Source: an uncultured Eubacteriales bacterium (GTDB taxonomy: Bacteria; Bacillota; Clostridia; Peptostreptococcales; Anaerovoracaceae). From it: DNA of 64,000 nucleotides. Below, piece by piece: positions 7,859 to 16,532 of the stretch. The position numbers and the translations under genes are program-made. Numbering within the stretch: the stretch's first letter is position 1; each line of letters begins with the position of its first letter. A model generated the notes under the pieces. That model was not told the origin of the DNA. It saw only the letters and a list, made by a program, of their open reading frames with translations, and searched no databases. The stretch is taken from NCBI GenBank assembly GCA_910583765.1, contig CAJTYS010000017.1:1-64000 (forward strand). Direction: 5' to 3'.

Positions 7859-9253
7859 ATGGAATCTAATAAAACATATCAACGCATTTTGGAAACCCTG
7901 ATCGAGCATATTGAAAACGGCGTTCTGATCATCAACAGGAATGGAGACATCATCCACTACAATTCCGTTATGTCCACATTAGAAAAAACGCCAAAGAAAG
8001 ATGTCATCGGGCAGAGTCACCGCAAAGTGTTTTCACACATACCAGAAGAACGCAGCACACTGCACCAAGCGCTGGACTTGGGGCAGAAAACAGAGCATTT
8101 GTTTCAGACTTTTACCAACCAGCAGGGAAAAGAAGTAACAACTATCAACACTACGGTCCCTGTAACCGATGGAAAAGGAAACACCATCGCAGCCATTGAG
8201 ATCGCAAACGATATCACGCGTTTCAAAAAAATGTCTGATGAGATCAACAGCATGCGCAGCCATCTGAACAACGCGCCTCTCAAAATCCGCACCCATGACC
8301 TTGACGACCTCATTGGGAATAACCCTGCCTTTAGAAAAGTCATCGATCGCGCCAAAGTAGCCGCCCAAAATTCGGCACCTGTGCTCATATACGGAGCCAC
8401 TGGAACAGGCAAGGAACTCTTTGCACAAGGGATCCACTATTACAGCGACCGCAGGAACAAACCGTTCCTCGCTCAAAACTGCGCCGCGCTGCCGGACAGT
8501 CTGCTGGAGGGTATTCTTTTCGGCACCGCAAAGGGGGGATTCACAGGTGCGGTTGACAAAAAAGGACTGTTTGAGCAGGCAAACGGCGGGACGCTTCTCT
8601 TAGATGAGGTCAGTGCCATGCCATATGAATTGCAGAGCAAACTCCTGCGCATTTTGCAGGAGCACTATGTGCGGAGAGTCGGCGGTTCAAAAGATATCCC
8701 CATTGATGTACGGATCATCGCAACGCTCAATGAAGATGCAGAAACGCTCATTTCCAGCGGAAGGCTGCGCCGCGACCTCTATCACAGGCTCAAAATCATA
8801 TCCCTCAGCATTCCTCCGCTCAAAGACAGAAAAGATGATATCCCTTTGCTGGCGAATTCGTTCCTCATCAAATACAGCGAAGAACAGGGCAAACAGCTAA
8901 AAGGCTTTGAGCAGGAAGCGCTAGACTGGCTCGTTTCTTATCATTATCCAGGGAATGTCCGAGAACTGGAAAACATGATTCATTCGGCGGTCTCTTTTAC
9001 CGAGGATCACGCCTATATCTCATTGGCTGAACTCGAATGTGACAGCGATGGGCCTCAGCAGCCTCTGCCAGATGTCCCGGATATGTTCCAAAATCAGAAT
9101 CTGGACGACTATATCCAATCCATTGAAAAAAGCCTCATCGTTCTCGCGCTGGAAGACAACGGCTATAATATTTCTAAAACCGCCAGGCAGCTTGGCATAA
9201 AACGGCAGACTCTGCAGTACAAGCTCGCAAAACACCAAATCGCCTCTAAATGA
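7859..9253 (+). CDS. Sigma-54-dependent activator with PAS sensor (EBP1)
   Basis: This 464-residue enhancer-binding protein has a PAS domain (residues 12-115), an AAA+ sigma-54 interaction domain (about 145-375) and a Fis-type helix-turn-helix at the C-terminus (LEDNGYNISKTARQLGIKRQ). Walker A is GATGTGKE, Walker B is GGTLLLDEV, and the arginine-rich sensor region is RRDLYHRLKI. The loop that contacts sigma-54 reads GGFTGA instead of the usual GAFTGA. It is divergent from the sigma-54 operon at 6948-7604, and a second sigma-54 promoter drives the permease at 9403, so these are its likely targets. The PAS domain implies sensing of a small molecule in the cytoplasm. Confidence 0.93.
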   Translation: MESNKTYQRILETLIEHIENGVLIINRNGDIIHYNSVMSTLEKTPKKDVIGQSHRKVFSHIPEERSTLHQALDLGQKTEHLFQTFTNQQGKEVTTINTTVPVTDGKGNTIAAIEIANDITRFKKMSDEINSMRSHLNNAPLKIRTHDLDDLIGNNPAFRKVIDRAKVAAQNSAPVLIYGATGTGKELFAQGIHYYSDRRNKPFLAQNCAALPDSLLEGILFGTAKGGFTGAVDKKGLFEQANGGTLLLDEVSAMPYELQSKLLRILQEHYVRRVGGSKDIPIDVRIIATLNEDAETLISSGRLRRDLYHRLKIISLSIPPLKDRKDDIPLLANSFLIKYSEEQGKQLKGFEQEALDWLVSYHYPGNVRELENMIHSAVSFTEDHAYISLAELECDSDGPQQPLPDVPDMFQNQNLDDYIQSIEKSLIVLALEDNGYNISKTARQLGIKRQTLQYKLAKHQIASK

Positions 9254-9316
9254 ACCATAGGCGCCGCCAATTGTACGGCCGCGCATGGCATCATTATCCA
9301 TCAAACCACATAAAGA

Positions 9317-9362
9317 GCCGCCAAAGTGACACGCAGGAATATCCTGTGTCCGCTTTGGCGGC
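9317..9362. terminator. Bidirectional hairpin between convergent genes
   Basis: GCCGCCAAAG and CTTTGGCGGC close a long, nearly perfect stem (inner arms ACAC and GTGT). No clear T-run follows on either side, but it lies between the ends of EBP1 and the NCS1 permease gene. Confidence 0.6.
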
Positions 9363-9402
9363 CACCTCATCGTTCTAGTTCTGTTTCACAGTCGCCATGA
9401 CC

Positions 9403-10755
9403 TTATATGATCTTCATCAAAACAACATACAAGACAAAGGCGATCAAGAAGGTGGGGATCGTTACACTGACCGCGATTGGACACCACCAGGTGAACAGGG
9501 CCGCAAACGCAGCAGCTACACAAAACACGATGACCGCGACAATATTGACCCCTTTGTAATAGGCATATGAATCATTGCGTTCTGGAAACACGACCGCTTC
9601 TACATCAATCTTTTGTTTCTTCACCACAAAATAGTCAGCTATCATGATCGCAAAAATAGGCATGAACAAAGCCGCGATGACACTAATAAAATCCAAAAAC
9701 GAGTCCAGGATCCCGCTGAAAGCAGCCCCCAGCATGCACACGATCCCGACAGCGACGGCAAGCTTTCTATATGGCAATCTAGGAAAAACATTGAGAATCG
9801 ACATGGAACTGCTGTAGATGTTCATGACATTCGCCGCAATGATGGAAATGAAAATCAAGACAGCTCCCGCCAATCCAAAGCCGACCTCTGAAAAGACCTC
9901 CGAAGGTTCGTATGTGATCACGCCGCCTTTTACAAGAATCATGCAGATCAGTAGAGCTCCCGTTCCCATTGAAAAAATCGTGCCCACCGTATATCCGACG
10001 CCTGTTCCCACGACCACGGCTTTTAACGATTTGCAATTTCGGTTATAATCAGCGACCATAGGAGTCCATGCCAGCGCCATTGTCACAGCGATATCAAAGG
10101 CTGCCATCGCAGACATCTTCCCCAGAGGATCCCTTTCTATATCGAATATATCGCTGATCCCATAATGCGTAAAAGCCTTGATAATCACTGCGCCTATGAT
10201 TGCCGCGACCAGAAACATCGCCACTTTTTCAAACAGTGAAACACCTTTGATCGCATACAGAGCGATCACCAGCACCACTGCCTCTGTAAGAAGAATATAT
10301 ATCGTTTCATTGTCGAATCCGATCAGACGCACAGAAACCTCATTCAGGGCGATGCCTGCCAGCGCTGCCTGTGACCAGGACCACGCAATAAGCGTCATGG
10401 CATTTGCCACCGAAGGAATAATTGCTCCCTTTGGGCCAAACGTGGCCCTGCACGCAACCATAGTGACAAGGCCTGTTTTCTGCCCAATGATCCCAATCAG
10501 CACAAGCGGCATCGCACCGACAAAACTTCCGGCAATGATCGCCAGTAAAGCGGTCTTTAAATCCAGGCCAGGGATCATAAACATCCCTGCTAACATTGTG
10601 GTTATGGCAAAGTTACATGTGAACCAGATCGCAAAGTTTGATGGCGTGCCCAAAACCCGTTTTTCCTGTGGAACTGGCAGCACCTCATCCAATAATTCTT
10701 CGCTATACGCAGATGTTTTTTTCCATTCTTCTATATTCAAGCTACGACTGCTCAT
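9403..10755 (-). CDS. NCS1-family permease (cytosine/purine/hydantoin type)
   Basis: This 450-residue inner-membrane protein has about twelve hydrophobic segments and the N-terminal hydrophilic region of NCS1 carriers (cytosine, allantoin, hydantoin and related heterocycles). Typical features are the first segment after RVLGTPSNFAIWF and the helix with ALAWTPMVADYNR. I chose the ATG at 10755 because AAAGGAGG lies six bases before it. Its only recognisable promoter is the sigma-54 site at 10949, so it is probably controlled by EBP1. A copy of the dispersed repeat sits in its 5' leader. It may import the substrate of the cyclase-decarboxylase operon. CodB-like transport of a nucleobase is the main alternative. 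Confidence 0.88.
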   Translation of the reverse strand: MSSRSLNIEEWKKTSAYSEELLDEVLPVPQEKRVLGTPSNFAIWFTCNFAITTMLAGMFMIPGLDLKTALLAIIAGSFVGAMPLVLIGIIGQKTGLVTMVACRATFGPKGAIIPSVANAMTLIAWSWSQAALAGIALNEVSVRLIGFDNETIYILLTEAVVLVIALYAIKGVSLFEKVAMFLVAAIIGAVIIKAFTHYGISDIFDIERDPLGKMSAMAAFDIAVTMALAWTPMVADYNRNCKSLKAVVVGTGVGYTVGTIFSMGTGALLICMILVKGGVITYEPSEVFSEVGFGLAGAVLIFISIIAANVMNIYSSSMSILNVFPRLPYRKLAVAVGIVCMLGAAFSGILDSFLDFISVIAALFMPIFAIMIADYFVVKKQKIDVEAVVFPERNDSYAYYKGVNIVAVIVFCVAAAFAALFTWWCPIAVSVTIPTFLIAFVLYVVLMKII

Positions 10756-10838
10756 ATCGATCCTCCTTTTCATGTTTCCATTTCCGGCTGCTATAATATT
10801 CCTTCTTGCCGCAACCGTTTCTAAGTGAACAAAAGATT

Positions 10839-10926
10839 AACAAAGCCAGCTGCGCCGATTCTTTTTCATCGGTGGACTTTGTCGATATTCTGAAACTATC
10901 ACTGGCGATAGTTCGTGTATAATAAG
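10839..10926 (+). repeat. Dispersed structured repeat, copy B
   Basis: This is a full-length copy. The outer arms ACAAAG and CTTTGT enclose CCGAT and ATCGG around a T-rich loop; a second hairpin GAAACTATC and GATAGTTC follows. Relative to other copies (GAAATATC and GATATTTC), both arms of the second hairpin have gained a paired C and G. It lies between sigma-54 promoter P2 and the permease, so it would be transcribed as antisense in that leader. Confidence 0.7.
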
Positions 10927-10948
10927 AAATGCGCTACTATTACTTTAT

Positions 10949-10963
10949 GCAATTTATATGCCA
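10949..10963 (-). promoter_or_regulatory. Sigma-54 promoter P2 (NCS1 permease)
   Basis: On the minus strand this is TGGCATATAAATTGC, followed by A. It fits the -24/-12 consensus and spacing exactly. The permease start is 194 bp downstream. Confidence 0.82.
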
Positions 10964-11092
10964 ATGGATTTTTGTCTGAAAAGAAAGAGCTCGAATGTGC
11001 AAGTGGAAGAAAAAATTAATTTTCTTAAAGAAATTTTAAACTTTTTTACATTTCTTCATAGTATCTTCACATAAATTGGTTATACTTTAAAA

Positions 11093-11206
11093 CGTAGATA
11101 GGGACGTGGAAATCTTATTTCTACGTGAACTTTCCTTCTTTTATTGAATACACACAATACACACTTGTAAAACACGTTGGTCCCCCCAACGTGTTTTACT
11201 TTTTTG
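11093..11206 (+). ncRNA. Candidate small RNA with intrinsic terminator
   Basis: A TATACT at 11081-11086 is followed by a ten-pair hairpin with a CTT loop (ACGTGGAAAT at 11104-11113, ATTTCTACGT at 11117-11126) and then a very strong terminator. The terminator has a 14-pair stem GTAAAACACGTTGG/CCAACGTGTTTTAC (11167-11199) and six T. No open reading frame with a ribosome binding site lies between them. The -35 region is weak. The terminator cannot belong to the upstream gene, which is on the other strand, so an independent short transcript is the simplest explanation. Confidence 0.55.
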
Positions 11207-11326
11207 GATTTTGAAATTCTGTGGTTTTCTATGCTTTCCCAAAGACTCTAGCTCAAGATTTTCCCTGTGAAAGAATCGCGATCTATGATATGATAGCTAT
11301 GACTTTCTAAAAAGGGGAAAACGATC

Positions 11327-11947
11327 ATGCTTTACTTTCTTCAAGGGTTGACCATGGGGCTCGCTTATGTGGCGCCTATTGGCCTGCAAAATCTGTTTGT
11401 CATCAATACTGCGCTCACCCAAAGACGCAGGCGCGTTTATCTCACTGCTCTGATCGTCGCTTTCTTTGACGTGAGCCTGGCATTTGCCTGCTTTTTCGGG
11501 ATTGGCGCCATTATGGAGCAGTCTCGATGGCTTTCTCTAGCTGTGCTTCTAATCGGAAGCATCATTGTGATCTACATTGGCATTGGCCTGCTGTGGGACA
11601 AGGGTTCCATGGAAGGCAGCACAGATGTGAACGTTCCGCTTTTTAAGGTCATTACTACGGCCTGCGTCGTCACTTGGTTCAATCCTCAGGCCCTGATCGA
11701 TGGGAGCATGATGCTGGGCGCCTTCAAAGCGACCTTGCCTGCTGACCAAGCCGCGACCTTCATCATCGGTGTGGCCTGTGCGTCCGTCTCTTGGTTCTTT
11801 GGGATCTCTACCTTGATTTCTCTGTTCAGCGCTAAAATCACGCCTAAGATTCTGCGATGGATCAATGTGGTCTGCGGTCTGGTGATCATTTTTTATGGGG
11901 TGAAGCTGGGCATTGACTTTGTACGGCTGTTGATGGGGGTTTTGTGA
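11327..11947 (+). CDS. LysE/ArgO-family amino-acid exporter
   Basis: This 206-residue membrane protein has the six-segment LysE topology. Family marks are the N-terminal APIGLQNLFVINTAL (residues 16-30) and WFNPQALIDG near residues 119-128. Members export basic amino acids such as lysine or arginine. AAAAAGGGG precedes the ATG, and a TATGAT about 40 bases upstream may be the -10 element. It stands alone between the small-RNA terminator and a repeat copy. Export of excess basic amino acids would suit the neighbouring Orn/Lys/Arg decarboxylase family gene, but that link is only inferred. Confidence 0.9.
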   Translation: MLYFLQGLTMGLAYVAPIGLQNLFVINTALTQRRRRVYLTALIVAFFDVSLAFACFFGIGAIMEQSRWLSLAVLLIGSIIVIYIGIGLLWDKGSMEGSTDVNVPLFKVITTACVVTWFNPQALIDGSMMLGAFKATLPADQAATFIIGVACASVSWFFGISTLISLFSAKITPKILRWINVVCGLVIIFYGVKLGIDFVRLLMGVL

Positions 11948-12168
11948 GAAGCGCAGTCGCAATGGCAGCCAACGAATCTCACAGAGATGAAAAAGCAAGG
12001 GAACGCGGTTATGAATTTGCCCGTACTCTTCCCTTTTGATTCATAAATAACTAAATTCTGGAATGCATCTATTATTTCACAAAGGCCTTCAAATGTCAAT
12101 ATATAACTGTAATATATTTGAATTTATTTATAAACACGCACGGCTGCTGTAGAGACAAAGAAGTTGGT

Positions 12169-12250
12169 ACAAAGTGAACTTTGCCACTTCTTTTTCAGTA
12201 ATAGACTTTATTGATGTTCCGAAATATATCACAAGCGATGTTTCCTGCAC
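12169..12250 (+). repeat. Dispersed structured repeat, copy C
   Basis: The copy begins ACAAAGTGAACTTTG, has the CTTCTTTTTCAGTAATAGAC core, then TTTATTGATGTTCCG and the hairpin region GAAATATATC/GATGTTTC. It lies in the gap between the exporter and the CoA-transferase gene. The sequence before it (11948-12168) holds only a weak hairpin with arms AAGGGAA and TTCCCTT. Confidence 0.7.
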
Positions 12251-12260
12251 AAAAGTATAG

Positions 12261-12352
12261 AAGCCGCCCTCTGGCAATGCCGCTTTCCGGCACCCTGCGC
12301 ATTACCTGTTTTTTGAGGAGTCTGGATACGGCTGATCAAAGGCGGCTTTCTA
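12261..12352 (-). terminator. Large stem-loop after the CoA-transferase gene
   Basis: AAGCCGCC at 12261-12268 and GGCGGCTT at 12341-12348 close a structure of about 90 bases with an inner hairpin (GTGCCG and CGGCAT). On the minus strand it lies directly after the stop codon of the CoA-transferase at 12369. It may terminate the operon, though the loop is unusually long. Confidence 0.45.
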
Positions 12353-12368
12353 TTACGAACATGTAAAC

Positions 12369-13559
12369 TCAATATTGAATGACTTTCTTTTCATACAATG
12401 CTTCTATTTCCGCACTGGAATATCCCAGTTCCTGCAGGATCCTCTTTGTGTCCTGCCCCAGAAGCGGCGCGCCTTTATCGTATGTAGCCGGCGTTTCAGT
12501 CATGAACATTGGATTGCCCGTGACCGAATAATTCCCAATCCCAGGGTCATCAATTTCTACAATTAAATTTCTTGCTTTGGTGTGCGGATGCTCAATGCTC
12601 TCCGGTATTGATAAAAGTGGCGCATTTTTGATTCTGTTTTTCCTAAGCAGCTCCTCCAATTCCGCTCTTGTCTTATCTTTAAAGAAGCTGCGGATTTCAT
12701 CAGTTAACGCATCATTGTTAAGACACCTGCTTTCATTGGTAACAAATCTTTCGTCTTCACAGAGCGCTTTGTTACCAATCAATTCACAGAACCTGCGGAA
12801 TTCCGCATCAGACGTAACACCGATCGAAAACCAGCCATCTTTGCACTCGTACACATCACATGGCGCAAAAAGGTACTTGTCTGAGTTTCCTGCTCTCTGA
12901 TGATTTTCACCACTTACCGTGTTTGCTAATATATGCGGTTCTAAAATTCCAAATATGCAATCAAACATCGATAAATCAATTCTTGAACCCTTCCCGGTTT
13001 TTAATTTTTTCCGATATGCCATTAAAATCGCCAATGCGCAATTCATACCTGTGAAGCTGTCGCCAACCGCCGAACCACAGCGAACACCGGATGTCCCCGC
13101 AAAACCAGTCATTGCCTGGAACCCTGTCATGGATTGTATCACATTGTCATAGGCCGGAAGCCTTTTTAGTGAGCTTGTCTGACCGAATCCAGATATGGAT
13201 GCGTATATGATCCCAGGATTGATTTTTTTGATATCCTCGTAACCAAGTCCAAATTTATCCAATGTTCCGACTTTAAAATTTTCCACAATGACATCAGCCT
13301 TCTTGGTCAATTGTTTTACTATTTCCGCACCTTCAGGTGAGGCGTTATCAATGGCGAGTCCAAATTTATTCCGATTGATAGACGCATAGTAACCACTATA
13401 TCCATTTTTAAATGGTGTCCATTCTCTCGATTGATCTCCAACATACGGACGTTCGATTTTAATGACTTTGGCGCCAAAGTCAGCCAACTGCATAGTGCAA
13501 AATGGACCACTGAACGCCTGCGTGAAATCAATCACTACCATTCCTTCTAATGCTTTCAT
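12369..13559 (-). CDS. Type III CoA-transferase (CaiB/BaiF family), subunit with catalytic Asp
   Basis: This 396-residue protein moves CoA between carboxylic acids through an enzyme-bound anhydride. The family start KALEGMVVIDFTQAFSGPF is intact, as are the CoA-binding region ADFGAKVIKIE and the catalytic-aspartate motif SAVGDSFTG around residues 167-175. I chose the ATG at 13559 because GGAGG lies eight bases before it; an earlier in-frame start would lie within the preceding gene. It starts 16 bp after that gene, a second member of the family, and they follow the BCCT transporter in one operon. The pair may form a heteromer like BbsEF or SmtAB. Confidence 0.93.
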   Translation of the reverse strand: MKALEGMVVIDFTQAFSGPFCTMQLADFGAKVIKIERPYVGDQSREWTPFKNGYSGYYASINRNKFGLAIDNASPEGAEIVKQLTKKADVIVENFKVGTLDKFGLGYEDIKKINPGIIYASISGFGQTSSLKRLPAYDNVIQSMTGFQAMTGFAGTSGVRCGSAVGDSFTGMNCALAILMAYRKKLKTGKGSRIDLSMFDCIFGILEPHILANTVSGENHQRAGNSDKYLFAPCDVYECKDGWFSIGVTSDAEFRRFCELIGNKALCEDERFVTNESRCLNNDALTDEIRSFFKDKTRAELEELLRKNRIKNAPLLSIPESIEHPHTKARNLIVEIDDPGIGNYSVTGNPMFMTETPATYDKGAPLLGQDTKRILQELGYSSAEIEALYEKKVIQY

Positions 13560-13575
13560 TTTTAATGCCTCCTTC

Positions 13576-14772
13576 CTAAGCAAGTTTAACAATCTCAGCG
13601 TTTGCCATCGCCTCGATACTGTCTTCTGAATATCCCAAGGCGGCCAAATATACCGCAGTGTGCTCGCCGTGCGCTGGTGCTCTTCCAGGAATTTCTTCCG
13701 ATTCTGTCTGGAACTTAATAGCGACACCTGGCATCTTTACTGACCCCATTACCTGATCTTCCACATCAATCAACATGTTTCGTTCTTTAACTGGCGCTGA
13801 TTCCATAGCCTCTTCCACTTCATAAACAATGCCGCAAGGAATTTTCTTTTCCATTAAAAGCTTTTCAACATCGAATCTTGACATGGTTGAAAGCTTGTCT
13901 TGTAATAAATCACGGAGACCTGACCAGTAATTACGGCCTCTTGTTTCATTATCTTTATACTTCGGATTCTCAATTAAATCTTCCAAGCCCAAAGCCTCAC
14001 AGAACAAACCCCATTGCCGATCCGTGCTGACTCCTACTGAGATGCTGCCATCATTTGTGTCAAAAGTGTCATATGGACAGATAGATGGATAAGAATTTCC
14101 AGTCCGTTCACGCTCGGTCCCATCAATGGTATATTCAATTGGTGCGGCTTCTATCATAGAAAGAACGCTGTCCACGATAGAAATGTCAATCTTCTGCCCA
14201 ATGCCAGTTGCTTCCGCATGTATGAGAGCCGTCATGATCGCGATCGACAAATAAGTGCCTCCCACATGACAAGCCAACTCTGTTCCGGCACGAGTCGGAG
14301 CCTGATCTGGATAACCTGAAATGCTGCTGATGCCACTCATGCTTTGTAGTTGGACTTCTAACGCAGCCATATCTTTTCTCGGCCCAGTATGTCCATACCC
14401 GCTTAAAGAAGCATACACCAATTGAGGGTTGGCCTGCTTTAACGTATCATAATCTAAGCCGGCCTGTTCCATTACACTGGCAGTAAAGTTTTCCACCAAC
14501 ACATCCGCTTCTTTGATCAATTTAATCAAAGCCTTTTTCCCTTGAGGTGAATTCATGTCTACTGCCACTGATCTTTTTCCTCTGTTCAAAAATGCGAAAT
14601 ATCCACTGTTTCCCTCTGAATCTTTAGGCGCAAGCCTTCTTCCAGGATCTCCTGTATTCGCATTCTCGATTTTGATGACTTCTGCGCCAAAATCAGCCAA
14701 AAGCCTTGTCGCCAACGGCCCACCATGAGTAATGGTGAAATCAACTATTTTTATGCCTTCTAAAGGTTTCAT
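13576..14772 (-). CDS. Type III CoA-transferase homologue lacking the catalytic Asp
   Basis: This 398-residue CaiB/BaiF protein has the family start KPLEGIKIVDFTITHGGPLA, the ADFGAEVIKIE motif and NRGKRSVAVDM. At the position where the downstream paralogue has the nucleophilic Asp (AVGDSFTG), it reads LACHVGGT, with Cys in place of Asp by ungapped alignment from the shared Arg. It is therefore likely not a stand-alone transferase. In two-subunit enzymes such as BbsEF, one subunit is known to lack the nucleophile. It lies between the BCCT transporter gene (18 bp gap) and the intact subunit (16 bp gap). Confidence 0.92.
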   Translation of the reverse strand: MKPLEGIKIVDFTITHGGPLATRLLADFGAEVIKIENANTGDPGRRLAPKDSEGNSGYFAFLNRGKRSVAVDMNSPQGKKALIKLIKEADVLVENFTASVMEQAGLDYDTLKQANPQLVYASLSGYGHTGPRKDMAALEVQLQSMSGISSISGYPDQAPTRAGTELACHVGGTYLSIAIMTALIHAEATGIGQKIDISIVDSVLSMIEAAPIEYTIDGTERERTGNSYPSICPYDTFDTNDGSISVGVSTDRQWGLFCEALGLEDLIENPKYKDNETRGRNYWSGLRDLLQDKLSTMSRFDVEKLLMEKKIPCGIVYEVEEAMESAPVKERNMLIDVEDQVMGSVKMPGVAIKFQTESEEIPGRAPAHGEHTAVYLAALGYSEDSIEAMANAEIVKLA

Positions 14773-14790
14773 GTTTATTTATCCTTTCCA

Positions 14791-16419
14791 TTATTCATTA
14801 CTTGTTGTGCCTTCTACTTTTTCGCTTAGCCATGCGGCTTTTTCCATTTCACGCATTTTGTTGTTTGCTTCTAAGACACCATTTTTTGAGTCTTGTTTAA
14901 GCCATCGGAATGTCGATATGACAATGAATCCAATAACAAAAAGGAATGGTGTCGCCACTAATATCGCAACCGTTTTGATCGCCGCGAATCCTGCGTTCAC
15001 ATACATCAGGGAAAGCGGCACAAGCGCAAGTATCACGCACCAGAACACTCTCAGCCATTTGCTGGCGTTTCCATCTTCATCAACTGTCTTTGTGGTAGTC
15101 TGCGCCAGCCCTAAGGATGCTGTGTCAAGAGAAGAAACCACAAATCCAATAATCATGAAAACTAGGACGATCGGGACAATAGTCCCACCGCCAGGAAGCG
15201 TTTCTACGATTTGATAAATGCCTGCTTCTCCCTGACCGGAGAGAACAATATCAATTGGATCTGCCTTATTTGACAGAAAAGCGTCAATTGAGTAACTGCC
15301 TAAAACGCCAAACAAGAAAATCGTCCCAATCATGAGGCCTCCCACAGAGCAGATAGCCATCTGACCTACTGTTCTTCCCTTTGATATTTTCGCTATGAAC
15401 ACGCCCATCAAACCGCAATAGCTTGTGAAGAACGCAATATAGAATATGGTCCAACTTTCCACAAAACCAGAGTTCTGTACAGGATCTGTAAACAGTACCA
15501 TTCTTGAAAATTCCGACAGCATCCATCCTACAGAATTTGTTGTGTTTTTCAGTATGAACTCTGTTGGTCCTACGATCAGCACATAAATCAAAATCGCAAA
15601 GCATATATAGGCTGAAAAGGTACTAACATTTTTCATGCCTTTCTTTGTTCCCAGGAAAGATGTGGCTGTAAAGAACACAGTCAAAAATAGGATGATTCCC
15701 ACCTGTACGGCAAAGTTCGTTTTGATTCCAAACACTTGCTGCAATCCACCGCTCAAGAGGGGAATCGCTGCGCCTAATGTTACTCCAAGGCCACCTACTG
15801 TAGAAAAGACAATAATAAAGTCAATAATTTTAGCAATGATTGATTTATGCTTTATATTGCCAAGCATCGCCTCGCATGTGGCACCGGGCTGTAGTATTTT
15901 TACTTTACGAATGTAATAAGAGTATGCGATTCCCATTGCAGTCACAAAGTACAAGCAGTTATACGGTCCCCAGTGAAAAAACTGATATCCGAGTGCACTT
16001 TCCAATGCTTCGGTGGATTCCGCCTCCATGCCAATCCCTGGAGATGTATAATAATAAACCCATTCGGTAAAAGCCCAGTAGATAGCAGCAGAGGCCATGG
16101 AAGCCATAAACATCATCGCAATGTAAGAAAATGTGGAATATTCAGGTTTTCCCTCACCTAATTTGATGTTTCGATACTTTCCCAAGGCCATATATAGGGT
16201 GATTATCATGCAGATAAATGCGAATATCTCCAGGAAAGGCCCTAATCCAGACAATACCCAGCCTTGAATGCGATTAATTGTATTCAAGGTTTGATCAGGT
16301 TTTATGGCGATAATGGCTACAAACGCAAATATCAACGCAACAGTGACAACGATTAACGGTAGTCTTACGTTGCCTTTGGCTCCCTGCATCGGAGGGGAGT
16401 CTTTTTTAGGTTCGTTCAT
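14791..16419 (-). CDS. BCCT-family transporter with altered substrate box
   Basis: This 542-residue membrane protein belongs to the betaine/carnitine/choline transporter family and has twelve predicted membrane segments. The family helix-8 signature is present as WTIFYIAFFTSYCGLMGVF followed by KISKGRTV. In BetP and CaiT the same stretch has Trp residues (FYWAWW) that bind the trimethylammonium group. Here they are replaced by Ile and Phe-Phe, so the substrate may not be a classic quaternary amine. I chose the ATG at 16419 because AAAGGAG lies eight bases upstream. It heads the operon with the CoA-transferase pair, driven by sigma-54 promoter P3. Confidence 0.92.
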   Translation of the reverse strand: MNEPKKDSPPMQGAKGNVRLPLIVVTVALIFAFVAIIAIKPDQTLNTINRIQGWVLSGLGPFLEIFAFICMIITLYMALGKYRNIKLGEGKPEYSTFSYIAMMFMASMASAAIYWAFTEWVYYYTSPGIGMEAESTEALESALGYQFFHWGPYNCLYFVTAMGIAYSYYIRKVKILQPGATCEAMLGNIKHKSIIAKIIDFIIVFSTVGGLGVTLGAAIPLLSGGLQQVFGIKTNFAVQVGIILFLTVFFTATSFLGTKKGMKNVSTFSAYICFAILIYVLIVGPTEFILKNTTNSVGWMLSEFSRMVLFTDPVQNSGFVESWTIFYIAFFTSYCGLMGVFIAKISKGRTVGQMAICSVGGLMIGTIFLFGVLGSYSIDAFLSNKADPIDIVLSGQGEAGIYQIVETLPGGGTIVPIVLVFMIIGFVVSSLDTASLGLAQTTTKTVDEDGNASKWLRVFWCVILALVPLSLMYVNAGFAAIKTVAILVATPFLFVIGFIVISTFRWLKQDSKNGVLEANNKMREMEKAAWLSEKVEGTTSNE

Positions 16420-16532
16420 AGTTACGGCTCCTTTCTCATCTTTAGATTTCAAATTCAATTATTGTGTGCAAATAATGAAACTTTTCTAATGCGGCCGCAT
16501 TTTATGAAAGCTTATTACGTAATCATAATATT

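Noticed and set aside
12169..12250. Reading the dispersed repeat as a riboswitch
   Set aside because: Copies occur downstream of, upstream of and antisense to unrelated genes, always in one orientation, which does not suit a cis-regulatory leader.
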